The notes: generated by a model from the sequence alone, not told the origin. 64,000 bases of DNA from Leptospira chreensis (GCF_016919165.1 NZ_JAFFPS010000057.1:209541-273540), one strand, 5' to 3'. Numbered from the stretch's first letter, positions 1-10,459 are shown. A program made the numbers and translations.

Positions 1-1839
1 TAACTGCATGATGTTTAATGGAGCTAAGGGTAAAAACAAGGCAGGGAGGATAGCAAAGTATTTTGCTATGTCATTGGCGATACTAAATGTGGTGAGCGCT
101 CCTCTTGTCATAAGAAGTTGTTTTCCAATTTCTACAATTTCGATGAGTTTACTTGGATTACTATCCAGATCTATCATATTACCAGCTTCCCTAGCAGTTT
201 GTGTTCCTGTATTCATGGCCACACCCACATCAGACTGAGCAAGGGCCGGTGCATCATTCGTTCCATCCCCGATCATAGCGACCAAATATCCGTTTGCTTG
301 TTCTTCACGAATTCGTTTTAGCTTTGCTTCAGGTGTAGCTTCAGCTATAAAATCGTCCACGCCAGCTTCTGCAGCGATGGCTGCCGCTGTGAGTGGATTG
401 TCACCAGTAATCATAACAGTTCGAATTCCCATCCTTCTCAAATAAGCAAATCGTTCCTTTAGTCCCCCTTTCACAATATCCTTCAATTCGATAATGCCCA
501 ACAATCGATTTCCTTCGGAAACAAGAATGGGTGTGCTTCCCTTTCTTGCTACTTCATCTGAGATCGTTTGGATGGTTTGAGGAATAGATCCACCTAACGA
601 TTCGATATGTTTTCGAATGGCTTCAAAGGCTCCCTTCCGAATATTACGAATTTTCTTTCCATTCTCTGAAATCTCAACTCCACTCATCCGAGTCGAAGCA
701 GAAAAGGGAATCCAATTTACTTCTAGAGATTTTAAGTTTCTTTCACGAATCGCATATTTTTGTTTGGCGAGCACAACAATGGATCTTCCTTCTGGGGTTT
801 CATCTGAAAGTGAGGAAAGTTGTGCCGCATCTGCTAACTCTTCTTCTGCAATACCCTCTGACGGATAGAACTTATGTGCTTCCCGATTCCCTAGAGTAAT
901 CGTACCAGTTTTATCTAACAACAATACATGAATGTCGCCTGCGGCTTCCACTGCCTTTCCACTTTTGGCAATAACATTATACCGTATTAACCGTTCCATT
1001 CCAGAAATTCCAATGGCACTGAGTAAGGCCGCGATGGTAGTAGGGATTAAACATACAAACAATGCAAGCCATACGGAGAAATGGAAATTCCAATTTTGTC
1101 CCAATTGGTTTCCAACGAAGTTGGCAACTGGGATCAAAGATAAAACTCCCAATAAGAAAAGGATTGTGAGAGCAAAGAGAACAATACCGAGTGCCACTTC
1201 ATTGGGAGTTTTTTGTCTAGTGGCTCCTTCAATCATTGAGATCATCTTATCAATAAAACTTTCCCCAGGTTTCGTTGTGATTTTAATATACAAATGATCT
1301 GAGATCACTCGAGTTCCACCAGTGACAGCAGATCTGTCTCCACCACTTTCACGGATAACCGGGGCCGACTCTCCTGTCACTGCCGATTCATCCACACTGG
1401 CAATTCCAGATATTACTTCCCCATCTCCAGGAATCGTAAAACCGGCTTCAACAAAAACAATATCATTGATTTTTAATTCGTTAGAAGCTATCTCAATAAA
1501 AACCTTATCCCCTATTGATTCTACTTTTTTTGAGATTGTTGAGGACCTAGTTTTTCGTAAATTATCGGCTCTGGCCTTACCTCTACCCTCAGCAATACTT
1601 TCCGCAAAGTTTGCAAAGAACAATGTTAAAACTAACCAAAAGAAGATGGGAAGTTCGTTATGAAACGAAATCCCGGAAAACCAATAGTATAGGATTTGTA
1701 ACCAGAGAATCAAGGTACCTACCCAAACAGTGGCCATCACTGGATTCGAAAATGCATTTTTCGGAGAAAACTTTTGTAAAGCATTCCAAAACGAAACATT
1801 CAAAAGTTCCTTAGAGATCAAATTTTTAGAATTTACCAT
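1..1839 (-). CDS. kdpB: Potassium-transporting P-type ATPase subunit B, partial (C-terminus beyond the left edge)
   Basis: Catalytic subunit of the high-affinity Kdp potassium pump of the inner membrane. It hydrolyses ATP to drive K+ import through KdpA. The 613 visible codons contain the actuator motif TGES, the phosphorylation motif DKTGT near residue 308 and the hinge motif GDGTNDAPA, together diagnostic for the family. The ATG at 1839 follows an AGAGGA ribosome-binding site and lies 9 bp after the kdpA stop, so the two are co-transcribed. The last part of the protein and presumably kdpC lie off the left edge. No truncation or frameshift is seen in the visible part. Confidence 0.96.
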   Translation of the reverse strand, partial: MVNSKNLISKELLNVSFWNALQKFSPKNAFSNPVMATVWVGTLILWLQILYYWFSGISFHNELPIFFWLVLTLFFANFAESIAEGRGKARADNLRKTRSSTISKKVESIGDKVFIEIASNELKINDIVFVEAGFTIPGDGEVISGIASVDESAVTGESAPVIRESGGDRSAVTGGTRVISDHLYIKITTKPGESFIDKMISMIEGATRQKTPNEVALGIVLFALTILFLLGVLSLIPVANFVGNQLGQNWNFHFSVWLALFVCLIPTTIAALLSAIGISGMERLIRYNVIAKSGKAVEAAGDIHVLLLDKTGTITLGNREAHKFYPSEGIAEEELADAAQLSSLSDETPEGRSIVVLAKQKYAIRERNLKSLEVNWIPFSASTRMSGVEISENGKKIRNIRKGAFEAIRKHIESLGGSIPQTIQTISDEVARKGSTPILVSEGNRLLGIIELKDIVKGGLKERFAYLRRMGIRTVMITGDNPLTAAAIAAEAGVDDFIAEATPEAKLKRIREEQANGYLVAMIGDGTNDAPALAQSDVGVAMNTGTQTAREAGNMIDLDSNPSKLIEIVEIGKQLLMTRGALTTFSIANDIAKYFAILPALFLPLAPLNIMQL

Positions 1840-1848
1840 ATGTTCCTC

Positions 1849-3486
1849 TTAAAAGAAAATTCCCTTCCCAATTAATAACTGTTCCAAGATGGGGCCGAGA
1901 GCCAAAACGGGAAAAAAAGACAGACCACAAACAATTAGGATCACACTGAAAACTAAAGTTCCAAATAACAATGTATCCAATTTAAAATTTCCATCAGAAG
2001 ACTTGGTTGTAACCTTTCCACCCAAACTCCCGGCCACAAAAACTACCGCATAAATCACACTAAACCGTCCAACTAACATCGAAAAACCGAGTGATAAATT
2101 CCCCCAGTAGGAATCAGCGGAAAATCCCGCAAAGGCAGAGCCGTTATTACCAGCAGCAGAACTGTATGCATATAGAATTTGTGATAGGGCATGCGGTCCT
2201 TTCGCAGTATACCCCGAGTCTAAAAATATCGTGATTGTAGTTCCGACTAATATACAAACGGTAGGGGCAAGGATTCCAAATAGTGTCCATTTGATTTCAA
2301 AACTTCCTATTTTTTTCCCAAAGTATTCGGGAGTCCGACCAGTCATGAGCCCTGATAAAAACACTGTGAGGATTAGAAATAGAAACATTCCATACATTCC
2401 AGAACCAACTCCTCCAAAAATAATCTCACCTAACATCATTTGAAAAATAGCAACTCCACCAGCCAATGGTGAATAACTGTCGTGCATGGAATTGACAGAA
2501 CCATTGGAAGCGGCAGTCGTAGAGGACAACCAAAGTGTGGATTCCGTTAAGGTAAACCTCGTTTCCTTACCCTCCCAAAAACCGGCGTGATTCCATTCCG
2601 AATCATAAACACCAACAAAACCTAAGATAAAAAAAGCCAACATCACAAAGAAAATAACCCAAGCGTGACGAAATGAATTTGTGATTTTGCCGTATAAAAA
2701 TACGCATGAAGCTGGCAAAAAGAGAATCGAAAACATCTGAATGAAGTTTGATACAGGAGTTGGATTTTCAAATGGATGAGCACTATTCACTCCAAAGAAA
2801 CCTCCCCCATTCGTTCCAATTTGCTTGATAGCAATTTGTGATGCGGCAGGTCCTAAGGGAATGGTCTGAGAAAGTCCATCAATTCCCAAAGTTTGTATTG
2901 GCTCTTGGAACGATTGAATGACACCTTGGCCTAGAAGTAGGATGGCGACAAAAAACGAAATGGGAAGGAGGATATAAAAGGTAGAACGAAATAAATCCTG
3001 CCAGAAATTTCCAAATTTAGTTGTCGAAGAAGATACAATTGATCGACTTACAAAAGTTAATACAGATATTCCAACTCCAGCACTGAGAAAGTTTTGTGGA
3101 GTGAGTCCCGCCATCTGTGAAAAATTACTAAGTTGACTCTCTCCAGAATAAGCCTGCCAGTTCGTATTTGTGATAAAGGAAATGGCAGTGTTTAATGCTA
3201 AATCCCAATCCATTCCAGAAATACCAAGTGAATTCATAGGTAAAAAATTTTGGTATCTTAGGATTACAAATAAGATCACTCCTCCTAGAAAATGAAACAC
3301 AACCATACTGTTTAGGTATTGTTTTGGTGTTTGAGGCGGGGGATCACCGGAGTATAGGAATCGGTGGAATATAGATTCCAAGGGTAAAACCTTTGCATTT
3401 AATACAAAAGCCATATAATAACCGACAAAGGGTGAAACCAGTATCAGTAACCCAATATAAAAAGGAAAATAGAGTAACTCAACCAT
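1849..3486 (-). CDS. kdpA: Potassium-transporting ATPase subunit A
   Basis: Channel-like, K+-selective membrane subunit of the Kdp pump, which works with KdpB and KdpC in the inner membrane. At 545 residues it is close to the family's usual length and has about ten hydrophobic segments. The filter loop GTNGGGFFG followed by NSAHPFENPT is the KdpA hallmark. It is the first gene of the kdp run; no small KdpF-like frame was found in the 78 bp upstream. That upstream stretch carries three direct ATTAAGA copies (see separate entry), a possible KdpE-type or other regulator site. Induction by low potassium is inferred from the family, not seen. Confidence 0.97.
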   Translation of the reverse strand: MVELLYFPFYIGLLILVSPFVGYYMAFVLNAKVLPLESIFHRFLYSGDPPPQTPKQYLNSMVVFHFLGGVILFVILRYQNFLPMNSLGISGMDWDLALNTAISFITNTNWQAYSGESQLSNFSQMAGLTPQNFLSAGVGISVLTFVSRSIVSSSTTKFGNFWQDLFRSTFYILLPISFFVAILLLGQGVIQSFQEPIQTLGIDGLSQTIPLGPAASQIAIKQIGTNGGGFFGVNSAHPFENPTPVSNFIQMFSILFLPASCVFLYGKITNSFRHAWVIFFVMLAFFILGFVGVYDSEWNHAGFWEGKETRFTLTESTLWLSSTTAASNGSVNSMHDSYSPLAGGVAIFQMMLGEIIFGGVGSGMYGMFLFLILTVFLSGLMTGRTPEYFGKKIGSFEIKWTLFGILAPTVCILVGTTITIFLDSGYTAKGPHALSQILYAYSSAAGNNGSAFAGFSADSYWGNLSLGFSMLVGRFSVIYAVVFVAGSLGGKVTTKSSDGNFKLDTLLFGTLVFSVILIVCGLSFFPVLALGPILEQLLIGKGIFF

Positions 3487-3544
3487 AAGTAGATTTTCTC
3501 ATGGTTTATGCGAATCGTAAAGGGCCAGTGCCTTAAGGGATAAG

Positions 3545-3570
3545 ATTAAGATATTAAGAAAGGATTAAGA
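3545..3570. promoter_or_regulatory. Three direct ATTAAGA copies upstream of kdpA
   Basis: ATTAAGA occurs at 3545-3551, 3553-3559 and 3564-3570. On the minus strand these read TCTTAAT, 59 to 84 bp before the kdpA start. Direct repeats spaced by roughly one helical turn are typical of OmpR/PhoB-family response regulators, the family that includes KdpE. The last copy overlaps the stop codon of the upstream gene. The functional reading is inference only. Confidence 0.3.
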
Positions 3571-4362
3571 TTTTTCCTCATTCGAAAATGGAAAATAAAC
3601 CATGAGAGCCCATAACAAAATGAGAAAGACAAAGAATAAAAAAGAATAAACCCCTTTGGTAAACATTTCCGAATCCATCGGTCCTCGCCAAACAAGAAAC
3701 ACCGAATCCTTCGCAAGAGGAAGTTCTTCCATATCCCAAACTGGTTCTAACAAAACCACCCCTCCTGTATACAAACTGGAAAGACTACATTTAAGATCTC
3801 CCTTGGAATAACAAATAGCATATAACGAAGGTTTGATTTCTCTACCAGAGATAGCACGAATGCGTTTGTATTGAAAACGAATCACAGGCCCATACACGGC
3901 CCCACCAGATCTACGCCGAACAAGAAGGGGAGAACGAAACTCACCAGCGTCTACATCATCCAAATAAAAATCTCGGAGAAACAAATACCTGTAATCCAGG
4001 TAATGTGGTACCTCTTCCGGAAGGACTTCCGTTTTTGCAGTGATCCCCAAGTAATACCCAATGGAATCCCCCAAAAACAAAATGGAATTTCCTCCTGCAA
4101 GTAAGGACAAAAAAACAGCTAATAAAATTTTGAAACCTGTTTTCTTGGAAAGTAGGATTCCCAAAAACAAAACGGGTAAAAATAAAACAAGGATGGCCCA
4201 AACAGAAATCGAAAGTGGGAAAAAGGCTCCGAACGGAAGTAATAAAATTCCAAATCCCAAAATCAGAGAAAGGCCCATCCAAAAAATAAAAAAAGAAGAC
4301 GCAGGTTCCCCATTTGGTTCTGGTTTTTTTCTGTTTTGATTTTCTACAAAACCAACGAACAT
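3565..4362 (-). CDS. Uncharacterised membrane protein, 265 aa
   Basis: Not recognised. The protein has a short charged N-terminus, three close hydrophobic segments at about residues 25-115, a soluble middle of about 120 residues, and a final transmembrane helix followed by a short charged tail (NEEKS). This suggests an inner-membrane protein with a central extracytoplasmic domain. The start is supported by AAGGAG, which overlaps the stop codon of the upstream gene at 4366, so translation is probably coupled. It is the last gene of the run 5518-4366-3565, with kdpA 78 bp further on. No catalytic motif was found. Confidence 0.75.
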   Translation of the reverse strand: MFVGFVENQNRKKPEPNGEPASSFFIFWMGLSLILGFGILLLPFGAFFPLSISVWAILVLFLPVLFLGILLSKKTGFKILLAVFLSLLAGGNSILFLGDSIGYYLGITAKTEVLPEEVPHYLDYRYLFLRDFYLDDVDAGEFRSPLLVRRRSGGAVYGPVIRFQYKRIRAISGREIKPSLYAICYSKGDLKCSLSSLYTGGVVLLEPVWDMEELPLAKDSVFLVWRGPMDSEMFTKGVYSFLFFVFLILLWALMVYFPFSNEEKS

Positions 4363-4365
4363 CCG

Positions 4366-5514
4366 TTACTCCTTAACTTCAAATGAACTGCGAATGGTTT
4401 GCCAATAAAGGTCTGCCGTTTCTTTTTCTCGTTTGGGATAAGACAAGGAAAGAAAGTAACCGCGAGGTGCGTTATAAAGATAATACTCTTTCATTTCCAT
4501 TTCAACTGAATTTCCAATTTCATCTACCTCGGTCCATTCACTCAAATATTCCGATTTTGATTCCGTCCTTTTGAACCCGAGTTTCCGAATTTGGGTGGGT
4601 GTGAGAGAACGCATGGAATCCCAAAAACGAAAGTAATTTTTGGTAGTTCGCAGAGGTCTTGTTTTATCGAAACTAGAACCAATGGATAAAATGATTTTAG
4701 GAAGGTTTTTCTTTTTTTTACCGGAGGTTTGGAGTTTTAAGGCTTCATCCCATTCTGTTTGGCCTGCAGGTAAATAATTGGAAAGAAATTGGACAAAACG
4801 TACCATCCGGTAAATGGAATCTCTGTTTTCCCCGTAAATCCCAAGTCGATTCCCATACAATCCCTCGTAACGTAGTCTTGAGGGAAGTCGGATTCGATAA
4901 CGAAAGGATTCGGATTCTAAAACCAGGGACTCTTTGGGTTGGGAATCACCCACATAACATCCATAAGGTTCGCTCACCAAATCCAAAGGGATGGTTTGGT
5001 CTGACCATTCATTGGCCGCTCTGTTTGTAATTTCATTAGAACGGATGAGCCAATTCGGGAAAAATCCAGGTTCTTTTTCTAATTTCAATCGGTAACAGAG
5101 ATGGATTCCTTTCCCAAGAAATACGACTTCTTTTTCCTTACGAACCTCGTATAAAGATTCCAACTCTTTTGCGGCAATGTCGGCCTCATCACCCACAGGA
5201 AATTCTTTATAGTATTCATCATCGATGAGAAACCGCATCTGTCCCGATGGAGAAACCAAATAGTTTCGACCATGGGCATCTTTTTTTTTGACTGTGGATT
5301 GTTTGTTTTTAAATTCGGAAAGGAAACGATGGAAACTACGACTCTCCTCTTCTTCCGCATCGGGTATCCAAGGTTTTTGTAAGAGAGGATCAACAATGAT
5401 TTTAGAATTTGGTTCTGGAATTAGAAAAGAAAAAGGAGAAAGGATTAGGACGAGACTGATTCCTATTTTTAGCAGTAAGTGAGAAAATAGAAGAGAGTGC
5501 TTCTCCCCTAACAT
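4366..5514 (-). CDS. Uncharacterised exported or membrane-anchored protein, 382 aa
   Basis: Not recognised. One hydrophobic N-terminal segment (about residues 8-30) would act as a signal peptide or anchor. The remaining 350 residues are mixed, charged and contain no repeats or metal motif. The start lies 3 bp after the stop of the gene at 5518-6984, and the stop overlaps the ribosome-binding site of the gene at 3565, so the three genes form one transcription unit. The size and the late SLSYPKRE-type segment suggest a beta-rich extracytoplasmic domain, but no family assignment is offered. Confidence 0.75.
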   Translation of the reverse strand: MLGEKHSLLFSHLLLKIGISLVLILSPFSFLIPEPNSKIIVDPLLQKPWIPDAEEEESRSFHRFLSEFKNKQSTVKKKDAHGRNYLVSPSGQMRFLIDDEYYKEFPVGDEADIAAKELESLYEVRKEKEVVFLGKGIHLCYRLKLEKEPGFFPNWLIRSNEITNRAANEWSDQTIPLDLVSEPYGCYVGDSQPKESLVLESESFRYRIRLPSRLRYEGLYGNRLGIYGENRDSIYRMVRFVQFLSNYLPAGQTEWDEALKLQTSGKKKKNLPKIILSIGSSFDKTRPLRTTKNYFRFWDSMRSLTPTQIRKLGFKRTESKSEYLSEWTEVDEIGNSVEMEMKEYYLYNAPRGYFLSLSYPKREKETADLYWQTIRSSFEVKE

Positions 5515-5517
5515 GAA

Positions 5518-6984
5518 TTATGCCTGGTATTTGGATTGGATAAAGTTCAGTGCCATAGTGAAGATCTTAGAAAAATCCTTTTTATGGTTTTCATCTGTCA
5601 CCCTAGACAAAATCCCCTTGAGCAGAGTTTGCACTTGTGTGTAATTCGGAACTTCAAAAAAAGCTTTTTGGATGTATGGCCAAGCCATCTTCACCATTTG
5701 CATAAACTCAGGACTTCCTTTTTTGAATTCCTGAATCATACGATCTAACGTCAGTTTAACAACCTGGAAGTTTTTAATTTTTTTAACAATTCCAACTAAA
5801 ACTTCACGACTCAAGTCAGATTTGGAACTCATCATTTGGAATAAAGAATTCCAATCCACTGGTTCATTTTTTTGTTCTTTCAGAACTTGGGTGCGTAAAG
5901 AGACGACTGCCTTTTCAAATTCAGAAAGACCACGTAGCCAATTCTGGTATCCCACTTGGTCCGCTTTGGTTTGGTATCCAGTAATGGTCTGCACCAGATC
6001 CATAAATTCTTTGACACTAAAAGATTCTAACCGTTCCAGATTCGGATCAATCGCAGCGGCTGGTTCTGGTTCTTCAAAATCAACATCGATGTCTTGCGAG
6101 AAGTCATCATCGTCAGTATTTGTATTGGAGTTACTAGATCCGCTAGCAGAAGAATCAGAATCATCAAATTCTAAATCTTCAATTTCGTATTCTTCCGAAG
6201 AAGTTGGTGTTCCGTTTTTTGAGGATGGTTCCGGGATGGGATTGTCTTTGGGGTCTGGACCGATTCTTACTTCTAAGAGTTCTCCAGTCAGATTTTCAGC
6301 AAAGGTTTCTACAATTTCCAATAGAATGGATTTGTCTTTTTCGACAATGAGGGATTGTTTTTTGGCAACGGGTACGGGAGGAGCATTGGCAACTGCCAAG
6401 GCATCGGTGAGAGAGACTGGTTCTTTTTCTGACTCCGCGCTTGCTGGCATCGAAAGGGCTGCTTTGGCAGATTCTGCCATAAGACCCTTAGGTTCGATGA
6501 TCTCCCCCGTAAGAGGATTTTCAAGGACTGTTAAAATTCCTTTTTGAACAAATACAAAGTCTTTGGGGTGAGTGACTTGCAACTTCTCGACGATTTCTTC
6601 CGCCACAGAGGAAAAACTAGGAGCCGGTGCATTTTCGAGTTTGTCCAACTCTTGGGCTTTTAGTTTTTCCTGTACTTTGTTTAAAACTTCTATAAAGTTA
6701 GTATTGAGATAAGCAGAAACTTCATTCTGCGGAACACCTAACATAGTCGCAAATTGCGGGAGGTGTTCAAAGAACTGGTCGGTCTTTTTGATATTCCCCG
6801 TCATGTAGGATTTGATCTGTTTTGCGACCTCTTCCACCTTACCCGGGTCCATTTTCCTAGCTTTGAGTAGTTTTTTGAAAATATCGATATGGGCGTGGAA
6901 ATAGGATAAAAATTCCCCGTAAGCGGTGAATTCAAACTCTCCGTGCGCTTTTTTTTCTAAAACCTTTTTGGAACCGTCTGACAT
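5518..6984 (-). CDS. Uncharacterised cytoplasmic protein with an acidic Ser/Asp/Asn-rich linker, 488 aa
   Basis: Not recognised. No signal peptide or membrane segment is present. Helical N-terminal (about 1-130) and C-terminal (about 330-488) parts flank a low-complexity region at about residues 250-315, rich in Asp, Glu, Ser and Asn, which is probably disordered. It is first in the minus-strand run with the two membrane or exported proteins downstream. It is divergent from the small lipoprotein at 7078, leaving a 93-bp intergenic space for both promoters. The two-domain layout around a flexible acidic linker would suit a scaffold or adaptor, but this is inference. Confidence 0.75.
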   Translation of the reverse strand: MSDGSKKVLEKKAHGEFEFTAYGEFLSYFHAHIDIFKKLLKARKMDPGKVEEVAKQIKSYMTGNIKKTDQFFEHLPQFATMLGVPQNEVSAYLNTNFIEVLNKVQEKLKAQELDKLENAPAPSFSSVAEEIVEKLQVTHPKDFVFVQKGILTVLENPLTGEIIEPKGLMAESAKAALSMPASAESEKEPVSLTDALAVANAPPVPVAKKQSLIVEKDKSILLEIVETFAENLTGELLEVRIGPDPKDNPIPEPSSKNGTPTSSEEYEIEDLEFDDSDSSASGSSNSNTNTDDDDFSQDIDVDFEEPEPAAAIDPNLERLESFSVKEFMDLVQTITGYQTKADQVGYQNWLRGLSEFEKAVVSLRTQVLKEQKNEPVDWNSLFQMMSSKSDLSREVLVGIVKKIKNFQVVKLTLDRMIQEFKKGSPEFMQMVKMAWPYIQKAFFEVPNYTQVQTLLKGILSRVTDENHKKDFSKIFTMALNFIQSKYQA

Positions 6985-7077
6985 AGTAGAATCTCATCCA
7001 ATGCATAGGAAAAGTCACAAGGGTCAAGATTTTTACGAACCGATTGACGAAATGCAGGGAGAACGGAGTTTAGGAAT

Positions 7078-7344
7078 ATGAATCGTTTGTTCGTTTTGGT
7101 AGTGTTGTGTTTTGTCATGATCTTCTCTACATCTTGCACAAAGAGAGAAGACAAAACTGTGGAAAGAAACCTAATGACTTTCCTTTTGACTTGTACGGGA
7201 GGAAGCCTCGAGGCCTGTAATGCGGGTTGCGCTGCCAAATATCCAGACGTTACGGGAGATAATTACCCAGCAGCTTCTACATGTTTTAGCGCTTGCACGA
7301 CCAATTGTAACTTATCCACTACCTTACTTCTACTCACCAATTAG
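7078..7344 (+). CDS. Small Cys-rich lipoprotein, 88 aa
   Basis: Secreted lipoprotein of unknown function. It has a positively charged start, a hydrophobic core and the lipobox FSTSC at about residues 16-20. The mature part holds seven more cysteines arranged as C-x(8)-C-x(3)-C and C-x(3)-C-x(3)-C (as in CNAGC and CFSACTTNC), suggesting disulfides or metal binding. The gene is monocistronic and runs towards rsmE, with 25 bp between their stops. The start ATG at 7078 is preceded by a weak TTAGGAAT site. No family was recognised. Confidence 0.72.
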   Translation: MNRLFVLVVLCFVMIFSTSCTKREDKTVERNLMTFLLTCTGGSLEACNAGCAAKYPDVTGDNYPAASTCFSACTTNCNLSTTLLLLTN

Positions 7345-7369
7345 AAGCAAAGGTAAGGCATGCAGAACT

Positions 7370-8050
7370 TTAAGTTCCGTATGCCAGGAAACTTGCGGCA
7401 ACAATGCCTGCAGTTTCTGTACGGAGCACCCCACCCGGGAGAGTCACTTTCGGGATCTTGTTTTTTTCCATCCAATCTTCTTCGTCTGCATGAAACCCAC
7501 CCTCAGGTCCAATCACAGGAATTTTTCCAAGGATTTGACTTGTACGAAAGATCTCGGACTGATGAGGATGAAATACCACCAAACTCTCTTTATGTGAATC
7601 CATCCATTCTGCTGCAGGTTCAATAGAAAGTGTGAGAAGTTCAGTTTGTTTGGACTGAGCGGCCGCTTCCTTTACGATTTTTTCGGCCCGTTCTAAATTG
7701 AATTCTTTACGAATGGAATGACGAAAGACAAGAAAAACGACAGCATCAAGTCCAATCTCTGTTACCTTTTGTAAAAAAAAATCAAAGCGGTTCCCTTTCG
7801 GTAAAGCAATCGCTACGGTTTTCCTTTCTGTTTTTCTAGGCCCTTGCGTTTCGTCTAAAAATTTTAGTTCTTTGGATTGAGGAGAAAATTGGTAATCATA
7901 AAGCCCACCCACTCCATCTCGAATTTGGATGGTGGTTTCTTCCTTACTCAGTCGTAAAGCCCGAAGGTGGGCCATCTCTTCTGGACTCAGGGAGATCGTA
8001 GGTTTTTTAGAAAACCCGGTGCGAAAAAGAATCAAACCAGGTTCTAACAA
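7370..8050 (-). CDS. rsmE: 16S rRNA (uracil-1498-N3)-methyltransferase RsmE
   Basis: SPOUT-fold methyltransferase that uses S-adenosylmethionine to methylate U1498 of 16S rRNA. The C-terminal knot signature IGPEGGF and the closing LPGGVLRTETA (family LGxRILRTETA) are clear. The N-terminal PUA-like part holds HLRALRLS. The 226 residues are slightly short for the family but complete. The start is TTG at 8050, 4 bp after the stop of the LolA-like gene. It is last in a guaB - LolA-like - rsmE minus-strand run. Confidence 0.92.
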   Translation of the reverse strand: MLEPGLILFRTGFSKKPTISLSPEEMAHLRALRLSKEETTIQIRDGVGGLYDYQFSPQSKELKFLDETQGPRKTERKTVAIALPKGNRFDFFLQKVTEIGLDAVVFLVFRHSIRKEFNLERAEKIVKEAAAQSKQTELLTLSIEPAAEWMDSHKESLVVFHPHQSEIFRTSQILGKIPVIGPEGGFHADEEDWMEKNKIPKVTLPGGVLRTETAGIVAASFLAYGT

Positions 8051-8054
8051 GAGT

Positions 8055-8828
8055 TTAACGGCTTAGGTTATCGACGGCAAACAAAGAAGCATCCGGATTT
8101 ACGGATTTGTCCACTTCCTGGATTTCCCAAACCGTGATACTACCTGTATTCAAATCTAACATCTCAAGCCGTGAAGCTTTTTGAATCTCTTCCACTTTCC
8201 CGGAAGTTTCTTTTACTTTCACAGGTCCGTATTTTAAGTTTAAGGTTTTGAATAGAATCCCGTCCCGGTCATGAAAGTCGACACGGTAGGGTTTTAGGTC
8301 TTTTTTGCCCACAAGGAGGACTAACTTTTTATAAAAGTAAGGAAGGATGGGTTTTAGAGAAATGCGATAATACACCTCTCCCCCAATTTCCAAATCAGCA
8401 TTTACAAGCGGGTTGTAGTTGGCCTGATAAGAATATCCAGAAAGATCCACATAGAAAAATCCAGTTCCCATCAGGGCTTCATACTTTTCATCATCTGTTT
8501 TTCGAAAGAGTTTTGCACTGAGAACATTGAAGAAAAAAACATTTTCCCCTTCATCTTTGGTGAGGAGTTTGGATTCCAATCCCCTACCCTTTCTATCGAA
8601 TAAAAGAAGTGCATCTTCTCCATTGAAAAACCGGTTGATTTTCCAAGTTTCCGAAGTTCCATTCCTACGAATGAGAACGTAAGTTCCTTTCACAAGGCCT
8701 TTTCCGAAATCCATTTCTCGGTCAAGCCTTGCCAAAAGTTCCTGCGCCGACAAACTGGTATCAGGTGGCGCTTGTGCTTCTAACGAAATAAAACTAAAAA
8801 AGAATATGAAGATCCAAAGTTTTCGCAT
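8055..8828 (-). CDS. Periplasmic outer-membrane lipoprotein-sorting (LolA-like) family protein
   Basis: Exported protein of 257 residues with a cleavable signal peptide ending near EAQA. The body matches the LolA-like family often annotated as outer membrane lipoprotein-sorting protein: an early segment of the SAQELLARLD type, then alternating strands, with a late DFHDRDGILFKTLN segment typical of that family. It may carry lipoproteins or other hydrophobic cargo in the periplasm. It starts 9 bp after the guaB stop and ends 4 bp before the rsmE start, so it is part of their run. It is not a canonical LolA; the exact role is unknown. Confidence 0.75.
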   Translation of the reverse strand: MRKLWIFIFFFSFISLEAQAPPDTSLSAQELLARLDREMDFGKGLVKGTYVLIRRNGTSETWKINRFFNGEDALLLFDRKGRGLESKLLTKDEGENVFFFNVLSAKLFRKTDDEKYEALMGTGFFYVDLSGYSYQANYNPLVNADLEIGGEVYYRISLKPILPYFYKKLVLLVGKKDLKPYRVDFHDRDGILFKTLNLKYGPVKVKETSGKVEEIQKASRLEMLDLNTGSITVWEIQEVDKSVNPDASLFAVDNLSR

Positions 8829-8837
8829 GTAAAGTTT

Positions 8838-10364
8838 TTATTCCGCTCTCATAGAAGGTTTTGTGTAAGAATACAAACCGTGAACACTACCTTGTGCTTG
8901 GGCCGATTCCGTCCTTCGTTCAAAACGAAGTTTTCCTTCCCGTAACGCTTTATGTATATCTTGGATGTTTCTAAATCCCATATCTTGGAAACTTTGTCTG
9001 AGTCCTTGCACAAGATAAGGAATGAGGTTGAGAACTGATCCTTTATCCACAACGTATCCGGAAACACCTTGTGCGACTTTGATCTTTTGTGACTCGGAGA
9101 AGTACCGTTTGTCTCCACCTTTACTCATTGCTTCTAAACTTGCCATTCCCCGGTATTTCTTTAGACGAATTCCATTTTCATAAAAATACTCACCAGGTGC
9201 TTCTTTTGTTCCTGCAAACATAGAACCCATCATACACATAGAAGCACCAATCGCAAGAGCGTTGGCAATGTCCCCAATATTGGAAATACCACCGTCAGCA
9301 ATCACAGGAACTCCATGTGCTTGTGCATACTCCGCTGTTTTGAAAACAGCTGTTGCTTGCGCACGACCCACGGCCATTGTATCTTGAGTGATACAAATGG
9401 AACCGGGTCCCATACCAATCCGAAGTCCATCCGCACCCGCGGCAATGAGGTTTGCTGCTTGTGCTTTGGTCACGACGTTACCACCGATCACATCAATACT
9501 TGGAAAATTGGATTTGATCCATTGGATCATTTCCATTTGGTAACTGGAATTTCCTTGAGCGGAATCAATGATGATGACATCCACTCCAACACCAGCTAGA
9601 GCCGCCATTCGATCACGTGACTCAGGTAAGGTGGAAAGGGCCGCACCCACTCGCAGTCTCTTTTGATCGTCTTTGGAAGATTGAGGGAATTCTTTATTTT
9701 TTTTCAGGTCACTGCGACAAATCAGTGCTACAAGTTTGCCTTGTTTGTCTACTAGAGGGAGTTTTCCCTTTTTGCTAGTTCTTAAAATATCGTTGGCTTC
9801 CAGTAAACTAATCCCAACATTTGCGGTGATCAGTTCCGTAGTCATCACCTTACCTAGTTTGATATTACGATCTTTTTCAAAATCCACATCGCGGTTGGTA
9901 ACAATACCAACTAACTTAGTATTGGCGGTTCCATCTTCAGTGATGGGAATCCCACTAAACCCGTATTTTTCTTTGACAGCATCCAAATCAGCAAGTGTAT
10001 GTTCAGGAGAGAGAAGGATTGGATCTTTGATGAATCCATTTTCGTATCGTTTTACTTTACGAACGAGATCTACCTGTTCGTCGATACTGTTGTTATAATG
10101 TATAATTCCGATTCCGCCCATAAGTGCTTGTGCGATCGCCATCTCGGACTCAGTGACTGTGTCCATGGGCGAACTCATAAGAGGTCTTTTGAGTGAAATA
10201 TTTTTGGAAAGTTTGGTTTCTAGTTCTACATCGCTCGGGTTAAAGTCTATATAACCGGGTAGAACTAAAAAATCCCGATACGTGAGTCCCATGTTGACCG
10301 AGAAGAGCTCTTGTCCACTGACTCCGTCGAGAAGCTCCGATCCTGGTAGGGGTTGATTTGACAT
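8838..10364 (-). CDS. guaB: Inosine-5'-monophosphate dehydrogenase
   Basis: Cytoplasmic NAD-dependent enzyme that oxidises IMP to XMP, the committed step of GMP synthesis. The 508-residue protein has the (beta/alpha)8 barrel with two inserted CBS domains at about residues 105-230, the glycine-rich [13 protein letters not shown] loop and the catalytic cysteine in GSICITQD. The residue after Ile-Cys is Ile where Thr is common. The flap motif GMASLEAM and the C-terminal helices are present. The ATG at 10364 is preceded by GGAAGGA. It is divergent from the PilZ-like gene, with 95 bp between them. Confidence 0.97.
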   Translation of the reverse strand: MSNQPLPGSELLDGVSGQELFSVNMGLTYRDFLVLPGYIDFNPSDVELETKLSKNISLKRPLMSSPMDTVTESEMAIAQALMGGIGIIHYNNSIDEQVDLVRKVKRYENGFIKDPILLSPEHTLADLDAVKEKYGFSGIPITEDGTANTKLVGIVTNRDVDFEKDRNIKLGKVMTTELITANVGISLLEANDILRTSKKGKLPLVDKQGKLVALICRSDLKKNKEFPQSSKDDQKRLRVGAALSTLPESRDRMAALAGVGVDVIIIDSAQGNSSYQMEMIQWIKSNFPSIDVIGGNVVTKAQAANLIAAGADGLRIGMGPGSICITQDTMAVGRAQATAVFKTAEYAQAHGVPVIADGGISNIGDIANALAIGASMCMMGSMFAGTKEAPGEYFYENGIRLKKYRGMASLEAMSKGGDKRYFSESQKIKVAQGVSGYVVDKGSVLNLIPYLVQGLRQSFQDMGFRNIQDIHKALREGKLRFERRTESAQAQGSVHGLYSYTKPSMRAE

Positions 10365-10459
10365 AATTATCCTTCCTTTTTCTACTTTAGGTAAGAAAAC
10401 TCTCCGTGCAAGAGAATTTCAGGAGAAATTTGTCCGATATTAGTAAGTAACGACCTTTT

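Noticed and set aside
1..1814. Several plus-strand frames opposite kdpB
   Set aside because: All are antisense shadows of a gene whose P-type ATPase motifs are certain.
3487..3564. Search for kdpF before kdpA
   Set aside because: Only a seven-codon frame is present; no hydrophobic small peptide.
5822..6547. Long plus-strand frame of 241 codons opposite the acidic-linker gene
   Set aside because: It is the antisense of the Asp/Glu/Ser codon runs, giving a Ser-rich shadow without start signals.
7354..7386. Imperfect palindrome around GAACTT-T-AAGTTC at the junction of the small lipoprotein and rsmE genes
   Set aside because: It lacks a T run and partly lies in the rsmE coding end, so it is not called a terminator or operator.
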